Source: Bacteroidota bacterium (GTDB lineage: Bacteria > Bacteroidota > Ignavibacteria > UBA10030 > UBA8401). Taken from it: a stretch of 10,383 bases of DNA. The stretch covers positions 1-10,383 of the forward strand of contig JAVBYA010000131.1 of NCBI GenBank assembly GCA_030824295.1, read 5' to 3'. The position numbers and the translations under genes are program-made. The notes under the pieces were generated by a model, which saw only the letters and a program-made list of their open reading frames with translations, had not been told where the DNA came from and searched no databases. Shown in pieces: positions 1-5,736 of the stretch (positions are counted from its first letter, which is position 1; every line of letters starts with the position of its first letter).

Positions 1-250
1 CCAAATCGTACTTCCCAAGGAACAATACGATCCCGGAAAAGAAGCAGAGTGATCCAAAGAAGAGGGCCTGCCGTACATCCGTCACGAACGAACGCACGAT
101 CATCACACCGCCATAGGCGATCAATCCGAACAACACCATCGACTCACCGTCCAGGCGAAGGATATGAAGCTGCCGCAGGAGAAGTCCGACACCGACGATG
201 ACCAGAATGATACCGAAGAACGGTATCCGCTTGAACTCTTTTCTATCCAT
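1..250 (-). CDS. Partial small membrane protein, LiaI/LiaF-like membrane region (5' end only)
   Basis: Only the first 83 residues are visible; the gene runs off the left edge of the window. The ATG at 250-248 follows an AAGGTG ribosome binding site about 7 bases upstream and overlaps the last base of the preceding gene's stop codon (TGATG), so the two genes are probably translationally coupled. The visible part begins MDRKEFKRIP and holds three hydrophobic stretches, at about residues 10-26, 39-54 and 62-78, separated by short charged turns. This pattern resembles the LiaI/LiaF (DUF5668-type) membrane region often encoded beside PspC proteins. Those proteins act in envelope stress sensing, and the LiaF type carries a cytoplasmic or periplasmic domain after the membrane part; whether such a domain follows cannot be seen. 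The family call rests on hydropathy and context, so it is tentative, but that this is a real gene is well supported. Confidence 0.7.
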   Translation of the reverse strand, partial: MDRKEFKRIPFFGIILVIVGVGLLLRQLHILRLDGESMVLFGLIAYGGVMIVRSFVTDVRQALFFGSLCFFSGIVLFLGKYDL

Positions 251-939
251 CAGGACACCTTTGCAGTATAGATGTTATCGTACGGCACCACGATCGCGAT
301 CAGAATGTACAGGACGAATCCGGCACCGAACGAAGCAAGACAGAGCACCACATAGAGCATTCGGATCAGACTGGCATCGATCCCGAAATACTGCGCCAGT
401 CCTCCGCACACACCGAACAGTTTCTTATCTGCACTGGAGCGCCGATAATTGCGGTACACCGGTCCCTGCCGTGTCTCCGTCCCGGTTCCGCTCTCCCCGC
501 CCGACGGCACCACTGGTTCCGGCTGTGATTGCCGATAATAGATGATCGCCATACCGAGAATGATGAGCAAGACCGGCAGGATATACTCGAAGGTATCCTC
601 AACGAAATCGAAGAAGTGGAACATATCCATGTTCGAGAGCAGCAGCAGCGCTCCCAGCACCACGAGGACGATACCGAACCAATTCCGCGCCGATTCCCTC
701 ACTTTGGCAGGCGGAAGGTCCTGTGCAGGAATGCCGGTATCCGGCATCATATACGGACGTTTCGGGACGATGACAATGGCGGCAATATAGAGCACGATGC
801 CGGTACCGCCGAAGAGGACCATCAAAACGAACAGGACCCGGATGATCATCGGATCGACATCGAAATACTCGGCAAGACCGCCGCACACGCCGGCAAAGAC
901 CTTATTGGAAGTGGACCGGTACAATCGTTGGCTGTTCAT
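250..939 (-). CDS. Double PspC-domain membrane protein (envelope stress, phage-shock family)
   Basis: A 229-residue membrane protein with two PspC domains, one at each end. The first spans about residues 4-61 (FAGVCGGLAEYF, then a hydrophobic helix ending IVIVPKRP). The second spans about 162-220 (LFGVCGGLAQYF, ending IAIVVPYD). Between them lie a membrane hairpin at about 87-135 (two hydrophobic helices, LiaI-like) and a Pro/Gly/Ser/Glu-rich linker at 138-160. Known PspC proteins sense envelope damage at the inner membrane and can bind PspA or pass a signal to a regulator; no pspA is in view. I chose the ATG at 939 because AGGAG lies 8 bases upstream and the product starts directly at the PspC domain. 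The longer reading to 1071 would overlap the upstream gene by 86 bases. The gene lies 46 bases after the folate gene and overlaps the next membrane protein by one base. The exact role is unknown. Confidence 0.9.
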   Translation of the reverse strand: MNSQRLYRSTSNKVFAGVCGGLAEYFDVDPMIIRVLFVLMVLFGGTGIVLYIAAIVIVPKRPYMMPDTGIPAQDLPPAKVRESARNWFGIVLVVLGALLLLSNMDMFHFFDFVEDTFEYILPVLLIILGMAIIYYRQSQPEPVVPSGGESGTGTETRQGPVYRNYRRSSADKKLFGVCGGLAQYFGIDASLIRMLYVVLCLASFGAGFVLYILIAIVVPYDNIYTAKVS

Positions 940-985
940 ACGCTCTCCTGTGGGTAATGACAGTTGATACGTGATTACGGGATAT

Positions 986-1552
986 TTAGTTGCGGCAGCG
1001 AACGATACCGGTATCAGAAACGATATACGAGACCGGGACATCCGTGTTCTCCTGCGGCACTGCATCAACAATTTGGAAGTCGTACACCAATGCGATCACC
1101 GGCACGGTGATCCCTGCAAGGAACCGGTCGTAGAATCCTGCGCCGAATCCGAGCCGGCGACCCTTGCGGTCCACCGCCAACGCAGGCACGACGACGACCT
1201 GCAGTTCAGAGACCGGGACAGGGCGGCACATACGTGGTTCGAGGATACCGTACGCACCGCCGACCAGTTCACTCAGGGAATGAAGTTCGGAATGCTGCAT
1301 GGTCTTCGTTGCTTTGTCCGCAATAGGGACCACGACCCTTTTACGCTGTTTCAAAAGGAGCCGGATGAGATCATGCGAATCCACTTCATTGTTCTTCGAA
1401 GAAATATAGGTGTGGACGACATCGGCACGGAAGAACTCCGGCAGCGTCAGAAGTTCCTCCACGATCAATTGGGAACGGCGGCGCACCTCGTTCTTGGAGA
1501 TATCAAGGCGGCGCTGTTTCATCATCTCACGCAGTTCGTTTTTCGTCATCAT
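986..1552 (-). CDS. 5-formyltetrahydrofolate cyclo-ligase (5,10-methenyltetrahydrofolate synthetase)
   Basis: A 188-residue protein of the usual length for this family, which converts 5-formyltetrahydrofolate to 5,10-methenyltetrahydrofolate using ATP in the cytoplasm, returning a storage or inhibitory folate to the one-carbon pool. The signature region is clear: VVVPALAVDRKGRRLGFG at about residues 120-137, running into GFGAGFYDR at 135-143, where many relatives have GYGGGYYDR. The basic N-terminal helix (KNELREMMKQRR) and the GILEP segment near 102-106 also fit. Two adjacent ATG codons (1552 and 1549) can both serve as start; neither has a good ribosome binding site. The start lies only about 22 bases past the T-tract of the terminator behind frr, so expression depends on read-through or on a promoter hidden in that region. 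The common names are fthC, ygfA or MTHFS; I give no symbol. Confidence 0.95.
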   Translation of the reverse strand: MMTKNELREMMKQRRLDISKNEVRRRSQLIVEELLTLPEFFRADVVHTYISSKNNEVDSHDLIRLLLKQRKRVVVPIADKATKTMQHSELHSLSELVGGAYGILEPRMCRPVPVSELQVVVVPALAVDRKGRRLGFGAGFYDRFLAGITVPVIALVYDFQIVDAVPQENTDVPVSYIVSDTGIVRCRN

Positions 1553-1574
1553 CGGCAGGCGGATTGGTCCGGCT

Positions 1575-1603
1575 ATAAATAAAAAGTCCCGCCGGAGCGG
1601 GAC
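1575..1603 (-). terminator. Intrinsic terminator after frr
   Basis: On the minus strand a perfect 7-bp stem (GTCCCGC / GCGGGAC, at 1603-1597 and 1592-1586) closes a 4-base loop. It is followed at once by TTTTTATTTAT (1585-1575). This is a textbook Rho-independent terminator acting on minus-strand transcripts. The other strand has no T-tract. It lies 22 bases beyond the frr stop codon and ends about 22 bases before the start of the folate gene. A smaller AGCAGC/GCTGCT hairpin (1611-1625) overlaps the frr stop codon. Confidence 0.9.
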
Positions 1604-1624
1604 CGGAAGCAGCAGCAGTGCTGC

Positions 1625-2185
1625 TTAGACTTCCATGATCTCTTTCTCTTTCACGGTGAGGAGCGTGTCGATCTCCTTCGTGTATTTATCGGTGTATTTC
1701 TGCACTTCCTGTTCCCCCCGTTTCCGCTCATCTTCCGAGAAGTGGTCCTCTTTCTCCGACTTCTTTAATTGTTCGTTCTCGTCACGACGGACGTTGCGGA
1801 TGGCGACCTTCCCTTCCTCACCGAATTTCTTCACAAGTTTCACGAGCTCTCTGCGGCGTTCCTCGTTCAGCATCGGGATCGGTACGCGGACGATCTTACC
1901 GTCGATGCTTGGGTTCAGTCCGAGATTCCCGGCGATGATCCCTTTCTCGATAGGATGGAGCATTCCCTGGTCCCACGGCGTCACTGCCAGCATATGAGCA
2001 TCCACAACACTGATGGAGCCGACCTGACTGATCGGCATCATTGTCCCGTAGGCATCCACTTTCACCGTATCCAGCAATGCTGTCGTCGCCTTGCCGGTTC
2101 GGACCTTCACGAGTTCATGACGGACGCTTTCGACCGCTTTCTGCATCCGGGTTTCGCAGTTCTTCAGTATCTCTTTGAGTTGCAT
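1625..2185 (-). CDS. frr: Ribosome recycling factor
   Basis: RRF works with EF-G to split the post-termination ribosome so that its subunits can be reused. The 186-residue length is normal. Visible signatures are the N-terminal helix of domain I with VRTGKA (about residues 28-33), the domain II segment with YGT and PISQVGSISV (46-60), LGLNPS (88-93) and the conserved helix IRNVRRDEN (129-137), which carries arginines needed for ribosome binding. The C-terminal half is highly charged, as expected for the three-helix bundle. The ATG at 2185 has GGAGG about 5 bases upstream, which fixes the start. The gene lies 20 bases after pyrH, so both are read on one message, as in many bacteria, and an intrinsic terminator follows. 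No unusual residues were noticed. Confidence 0.98.
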   Translation of the reverse strand: MQLKEILKNCETRMQKAVESVRHELVKVRTGKATTALLDTVKVDAYGTMMPISQVGSISVVDAHMLAVTPWDQGMLHPIEKGIIAGNLGLNPSIDGKIVRVPIPMLNEERRRELVKLVKKFGEEGKVAIRNVRRDENEQLKKSEKEDHFSEDERKRGEQEVQKYTDKYTKEIDTLLTVKEKEIMEV

Positions 2186-2205
2186 AGTGTCCTCCAGAAT
2201 GATGA

Positions 2206-2940
2206 TTACAGCAGCGAGGGTGCCGATTCCGTAACGGTCGTACCGATGTTCTGACCGAGCACCAGGTTCAGCAGATTGTCCTTGATGTTCATATTGAACA
2301 CCGCGATCGGCAATTTATTCTCTTTGCAGAGGGTAATGGCCGTCATGTCCATCACTTTCAGGTTCTTCTTGAATACATCGTCGTAGTTCAGCAGGGGATG
2401 ATGCTTGGCATTGGGGTTCTTCTCGGGGTCGGAATCGTAGATCCCGTCCACACGCGTCCCTTTGATGATGATGCCTGCTTCGATCTCGATGCCCCGCAGT
2501 ACGGCGGCGGTGTCCGTTGTAAAGTACGGATTTCCCGTCCCTGCTGCAAAGATGACGATGCGGTTTTTTTCAAGGTGGCGGACCGCTTTGCGGCGGATGT
2601 ACGGTTCGGCGATCCGGGCCATATCGATGGCGGTCTGACAGCGCGTGTACATGCCATGATGTTCCAGCGTATTCTGCAGCGCCAGCGCATTGATCACAGT
2701 GGCCAGCATCCCCATATGGTCGCCGGTCACTTTGTCAACGCCGTCCGAAGAATTCTCGATACCGCGGTAGATGTTCCCTCCGCCGATGACGATACCGACC
2801 TGCACGCCGAGATCATGGATCTGCTTGATCTCTGCGGCATATTGGCGGAGGACCTTCGGATCGATACCGTAGTCCTGATCCCCCATCAGTGCTTCGCCGC
2901 TCAGTTTCAGAAGGATCCGTTTATATTTCGGGGTTGCCAT
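2206..2940 (-). CDS. pyrH: UMP kinase
   Basis: Bacterial UMP kinase phosphorylates UMP to UDP with ATP and is the committed step to all other pyrimidine nucleotides. It is a cytoplasmic hexamer of the amino-acid-kinase fold, unrelated to eukaryotic UMP/CMP kinase. The 244-residue product shows KLSGEAL (residues 12-18, phosphate binding), IGGGNIYRG (52-60), GDHMGMLAT (73-81, the UMP and regulatory region) and GTGNPYFTTDTAA (134-146, the family signature). The ATG at 2940 is preferred because GAGGTG lies just upstream with proper spacing; a GTG two codons earlier (2946) would lie inside that binding site. The gene is separated from tsf by an intrinsic terminator whose T-tract ends within about 12 bases of this start, so pyrH expression may be reduced relative to tsf or depend on a promoter inside tsf. 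Confidence 0.98.
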   Translation of the reverse strand: MATPKYKRILLKLSGEALMGDQDYGIDPKVLRQYAAEIKQIHDLGVQVGIVIGGGNIYRGIENSSDGVDKVTGDHMGMLATVINALALQNTLEHHGMYTRCQTAIDMARIAEPYIRRKAVRHLEKNRIVIFAAGTGNPYFTTDTAAVLRGIEIEAGIIIKGTRVDGIYDSDPEKNPNAKHHPLLNYDDVFKKNLKVMDMTAITLCKENKLPIAVFNMNIKDNLLNLVLGQNIGTTVTESAPSLL

Positions 2941-2951
2941 GGTCACCTCAT

Positions 2952-2983
2952 GATAAAAAGAAAGGTCTCAATCGAGACCTTTC
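2952..2983 (-). terminator. Intrinsic terminator between tsf and pyrH
   Basis: On the minus strand a perfect 10-bp stem (GAAAGGTCTC / GAGACCTTTC, at 2983-2974 and 2969-2960) with a 4-base loop is followed by TTTTTATC (2959-2952). It begins 6 bases past the tsf stop codon. Its T-tract runs almost into the pyrH ribosome binding site (GAGGTG, about 2948-2943). The reverse orientation has no T-tract, so it acts only on minus-strand transcripts. It may act as an attenuator that lowers pyrH-frr expression relative to rpsB-tsf. Confidence 0.85.
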
Positions 2984-2989
2984 CGTGTG

Positions 2990-3832
2990 TCAATTCATCG
3001 CTTCGCCAAGCTGGAATCGCTTGAACTGTTTCACTGTGACGTTCGGAGAGAGGAGGTCTTTCACCGTCTTCCCGGAATCCTTGATGAAACTCTGTTCGAG
3101 CAGCACCACTTCCTGGTAGTATTTCTCCAGGCGGCCGTTCGCGATCTTATCGGCGATCTGGTCCGGCTTGCCTTCGTTCTTGGCCTGCGTGCGGTAGATC
3201 TCCAGTTCTTTCGCGATCAGATCCTTGTCCACGGACTCGCGGGAGACGACGATGGGACTCATTGCCGCCACCTGCATAGCGATATCGCGTGCGATGGTCT
3301 TGTTCGCGGGTGAGTTCTCCGCTGCAAGTTCCACGATCACGCCGATCTTGCTGCCCATGTGGATATACTGTTCCAGGAAACCGCCCGGTGCGCGGACGGA
3401 ATAGATGCGCCGGATCTCGGTCTTCTCGCCGACCTTACCGGTCAGCTCGGAGAGTGCGTCGCCGACCGTGTTCCCTTTGGGATGCGGCAGGGCGAGCAGC
3501 GCTTCAACGGTGGCCGGATCCTTGTCGAAGACCACCTGTGCGACGGACTGTGCGAACGAAGTGAAATCCTCACCCCGTGCCACGAAATCCGTTTCGCAGT
3601 TGATCTCGACCAGGATGCCGTGTTTGCCGTCATCCGCGATCTTTGCTACGATGATACCTTCATTCGCCGTTTTATCGGCGCGTTTCGCTGCGGTCGCTGC
3701 ACCCTTCTTGCGAAGGATCTCGATCGCTGCTTCCATATTGCCGTTGGATTCGTCGAGTGCTTTCTTGCAATCCATCATCCCTGCGCCGGTCTTATCGCGC
3801 AGTTGCTTTACCATTTCGCTCGTTACTGCCAT
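2990..3832 (-). CDS. tsf: Translation elongation factor Ts
   Basis: EF-Ts is the nucleotide exchange factor that releases GDP from EF-Tu so that it can be reloaded with GTP. The 280-residue product has the expected N-terminal UBA-like domain with LRDKTGAGMMDCKKAL (about residues 11-26) and the core signature INCETDFVAR (77-86), where the TDFV residues insert near the EF-Tu nucleotide site. The C-terminal part contains the subdomain with VVLLEQSFIKD, typical of the family. The ATG at 3832 lies 2 bases after the rpsB stop codon (TAATTATG), with only a poor, distant ribosome binding site, so translation is probably coupled to rpsB. The rpsB-tsf pair is one of the most conserved bacterial gene pairs. 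An intrinsic terminator follows 6 bases after the stop codon. Confidence 0.98.
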   Translation of the reverse strand: MAVTSEMVKQLRDKTGAGMMDCKKALDESNGNMEAAIEILRKKGAATAAKRADKTANEGIIVAKIADDGKHGILVEINCETDFVARGEDFTSFAQSVAQVVFDKDPATVEALLALPHPKGNTVGDALSELTGKVGEKTEIRRIYSVRAPGGFLEQYIHMGSKIGVIVELAAENSPANKTIARDIAMQVAAMSPIVVSRESVDKDLIAKELEIYRTQAKNEGKPDQIADKIANGRLEKYYQEVVLLEQSFIKDSGKTVKDLLSPNVTVKQFKRFQLGEAMN

Positions 3833-3834
3833 AA

Positions 3835-4629
3835 TTATGCTTTGTCCGTTTCTTGTTGGGGTCTGCGGGGCCGTCGATCTCTGCGATCGTGTTTATCGTT
3901 GCGTTCCTGCTTCTCTGCATCATCCGATTCCGGTGCGGTCTCGACCTTGCGCGCGTTCCCTTCCACGATCGCATCCGTGATGACACGGGCGATCAGCTGG
4001 ATGGATTTCAGTGCGTCGTCGTTTGCGGGGATGATATAATCGATGCCGTCGGTATCGCAGTTCGTGTCCACCATAGCGAACACGGGGATACCGAGCCGGT
4101 TGGCTTCCTGCACTGCAATGATCTCTTTCTTCACATCGACTACGAATAATGCACCCGGGAGGCGGGTCATTTCAACGATACCGGAGAGGGACTTCTGCAG
4201 TTTTTCCTTCTCGCGGGAGAGGAACAGGGTCTCTTTCTTGGTGATCTTCTCGAACGTGCCGTCGGTCTCCATCTTCTCGATGTTGGTCAGACGTTTCACG
4301 CTCTTGCGGATGGTGGTGAAGTTGGTGAGCATACCGCCCAGCCAACGGTCGGTGGCATAATATTGATGACCGCGGACCGCTTCGGCCTGGATGACCTCTT
4401 TGGCCTGCTTCTTGGTACCGACGAAAAGGACCTTCTTCCCTTCAGCGACCACATTGGAGATAGCGGTCGCTGCTTCGTCCAGCAGTGTTTGGGTCTTCTT
4501 CAGATCGAAGATGTGGATGCCGTTCCGTTCCATGAAGATGTACGGACGCATTTTGGGATTCCAACGGCGGGTAAGGTGACCAAAGTGGGCACCGGCAGCG
4601 AGAAGCTCTGCGAGTTCTGCACGAGGCAT
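3835..4629 (-). CDS. rpsB: 30S ribosomal protein S2
   Basis: S2 binds late in 30S assembly, bridges head and body near the exit of the mRNA channel and is needed for S1 binding in species that have S1. The 264-residue product shows the S2 signatures: AGAHFGHLTRRWNPKMRPYI (about residues 12-31), then GIHIFDLKKT (37-46), FVGTKKQA (69-76), WLGGMLTNF (96-104) and NRLGIPVFAMVDTNCD (177-192). The last 40 or so residues (from about 225) form a charged tail rich in Asp, Glu, Arg and Lys that looks disordered; such tails vary between phyla. The ATG at 4629 has AAGGAA about 6 bases upstream. A 161-base structured spacer lies ahead of it, the longest in the window, which suggests regulation at this gene. 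tsf follows after 2 bases. Confidence 0.98.
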   Translation of the reverse strand: MPRAELAELLAAGAHFGHLTRRWNPKMRPYIFMERNGIHIFDLKKTQTLLDEAATAISNVVAEGKKVLFVGTKKQAKEVIQAEAVRGHQYYATDRWLGGMLTNFTTIRKSVKRLTNIEKMETDGTFEKITKKETLFLSREKEKLQKSLSGIVEMTRLPGALFVVDVKKEIIAVQEANRLGIPVFAMVDTNCDTDGIDYIIPANDDALKSIQLIARVITDAIVEGNARKVETAPESDDAEKQERNDKHDRRDRRPRRPQQETDKA

Positions 4630-4790
4630 AGTGTTCCTTTATGTTTGGTTAGTTGACGTCTGCGTTCTTCAACCCGATGCAGAGTCCCGTATGACGGAAC
4701 ACCGCTGCAGCGGTCCGAACGCATGTGTGATAGTGGATCTGAATTTCTGTCCGCGGAGCGGAGGCCGAAGCCTCCCTCCAACCAAGAAGA
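4630..4790 (-). promoter_or_regulatory. Structured rpsI-rpsB spacer, candidate S2 leader RNA
   Basis: This 161-base spacer has no credible gene. On the minus strand it can form three hairpins in a row. The first is the strongest: GGAG+GGAGGC (4779-4770), a TTCG loop (4769-4766), then GCCTCC, one bulged G and CTCC (4765-4755); this is the very stable C(UUCG)G tetraloop type. The second is CGGA+CCGC (4717-4710) closing TGCA and pairing with GCGG (4705-4702), then TCCG (4698-4695) after a TGT bulge. The third, weaker, pairs GTTGA (4673-4669) with TCAAC (4656-4652) just before the ribosome binding site. None has a T-tract, so they are not terminators. Many bacteria control rpsB-tsf by S2 binding to its own leader, so an autoregulatory leader is a reasonable inference. 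A processing site or a weak promoter are alternatives. Confidence 0.5.
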
Positions 4791-5180
4791 TCAACGCTTG
4801 GAGAACTGGAAGCGTTTGCGCGCTTTCTTCTGTCCGTACTTCTTACGTTCGACCATGCGGGGATCGCGTGTCATCAGTCCGTGCTTACGCAGCAGCGGAC
4901 GGTTCTCTTCGCTGATCTCGACCAATGCGCGGGCAACGCCGAGGATGACCGCACCGGCCTGACCGGAAGGACCGCCGCCTTCGACATTCACATTCACATC
5001 GTACTTGCCGGATGTTTCTGTGACGGCGAAAGCCTTGGTGATGGAATTGCGATGTGTTTCCAGCGGGAAATAGGTTTCGAATGCACGGTCATTGACCGTG
5101 ATCTTACCAGAACCATTCTTTAAGAACACACGGGCGACCGATGTCTTACGGCGTCCGACGGCATTGATCATTTGTTGCAT
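4791..5180 (-). CDS. rpsI: 30S ribosomal protein S9
   Basis: S9 lies in the 30S head, and its C-terminal tail reaches the P-site tRNA. The 129-residue length is standard. Signatures seen are VGRRKTSVARVFL (residues 8-20), the GGGPSGQAGA loop (68-77), with GVARAL after it, and the block LRKHGLMTRDPRMVERKKYG (97-116). The protein ends KKARKRFQFSKR, with the conserved C-terminal Lys-Arg that contacts tRNA. The ATG at 5180 is chosen over the in-frame ATG at 5171 because AAGGA lies 5 bases upstream of the first. It follows rplM after 11 bases; the rplM-rpsI pair is almost universal and is probably transcribed from the promoter ahead of rplM. Confidence 0.98.
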   Translation of the reverse strand: MQQMINAVGRRKTSVARVFLKNGSGKITVNDRAFETYFPLETHRNSITKAFAVTETSGKYDVNVNVEGGGPSGQAGAVILGVARALVEISEENRPLLRKHGLMTRDPRMVERKKYGQKKARKRFQFSKR

Positions 5181-5191
5181 GTACGTCCTTC

Positions 5192-5638
5192 TTAGTTGAA
5201 TTCGATGACTTCGGGTTTCTGTGCGGCGTGCGGATGTTCCGCGCCGGCGTAGACTTTCAGTTTCTTGATGATCTGACGACCGAGCTTCGTGTGCGGGATC
5301 ATTCCCTTCACGGCGTGCTCGATGATGCGTTCCGGATGGTTCTTCAGCACATCTTTGAACTGCTGGAAGATCGCACCGCCCGGATAACCGGTATAGTGGA
5401 AATATTCCTTCTGCTCACTGCGCTTGCCGGTCACTTTGATCTTTTCCGCATTGACGACGATGACGAAATCACCGATATCGGCATTCGGGGTGAACTGCGG
5501 TTTGTGTTTTCCGCGGAGAATGCGCGCCACCTGCGATGCGATGCGTCCCAATGTCTTGCCATTGGCATCCACAACGAACCATTTCTGCGGCACATCGCCT
5601 TCTCTGAAAAATGTTGTGCTCTTATCTACAAAAGCCAC
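5192..5638 (-). CDS. rplM: 50S ribosomal protein L13
   Basis: L13 is an early assembly protein of the large subunit. The 148-residue product carries the family core WFVVDANGKTLGRIAS (residues 20-35), then LRGKHKPQFTPNADIGDFVIV (41-61), the signature NAEKIKVTGK (63-72), HYTGYPGG (81-88) and the KGMIPHTKLGR segment (111-121). The start is a GTG at 5638, with GGGAG about 8 bases upstream; no in-frame ATG gives a complete protein. It begins with a short extension (MAFVDKSTTFFREGDVPQ) before the conserved core, as in many relatives. It is the first gene of the translation operon, about 40 bases after the predicted transcription start. Confidence 0.98.
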   Translation of the reverse strand: MAFVDKSTTFFREGDVPQKWFVVDANGKTLGRIASQVARILRGKHKPQFTPNADIGDFVIVVNAEKIKVTGKRSEQKEYFHYTGYPGGAIFQQFKDVLKNHPERIIEHAVKGMIPHTKLGRQIIKKLKVYAGAEHPHAAQKPEVIEFN

Positions 5639-5684
5639 GGTGATCTCTCCCTAAAACATGTGAAAAATGTACGATTGAAGTCTA

Positions 5685-5715
5685 CAAATATAGGCTTTTT
5701 GATTAATAAATGCAA
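5685..5715 (-). promoter_or_regulatory. Promoter of the rplM-rpsI-rpsB-tsf operon
   Basis: In the AT-rich 96-base spacer between pdhC and rplM, the minus strand carries TTGCAT (5715-5710), a 17-base gap and TATATT (5692-5687). The second box fits sigma-70 (5 of 6 bases of TATAAT), and extended to TATATTTG (5692-5685) it also matches the Bacteroidota -7 consensus TAnnTTTG exactly, with TTG at a suitable distance upstream. A start near 5680 would give a leader of roughly 40 bases to the rplM GTG. It is the only place in the window where a strong promoter is obvious, and it falls where the operon should begin. Confidence 0.75.
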
Positions 5716-5736
5716 TATTCCCGGAGGAGAAATATT
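5714..5736 (-). other. Weak AT-rich inverted repeat at the pdhC stop
   Basis: The outer arms AATATT (5736-5731 and 5719-5714) extend by one wobble pair and one G-C pair around a 7-base loop. The repeat overlaps both the pdhC stop codon and the -35 box of the next promoter. It has no T-tract, so it is at best a weak terminator. No better terminator for the pdh message is seen, and the oxoacid dehydrogenase transcript may read into rplM. Confidence 0.3.

Noticed and set aside
940..1071. Longer N-terminus for the double PspC protein (start at 1071)
   Set aside because: It would overlap the folate gene by 86 bases, the extra residues are Arg-rich and unlike the family, and the ATG at 939 has a good ribosome binding site.
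971..1582. Plus-strand open frame of 203 codons opposite the folate gene
   Set aside because: It is read through the terminator after frr and has a composition typical of an antisense shadow; the minus-strand gene is convincing.
5720..5730. GGAGGAG on the plus strand that looks like a ribosome binding site
   Set aside because: No credible plus-strand gene follows, and it lies in the loop region of a weak inverted repeat between two minus-strand genes.
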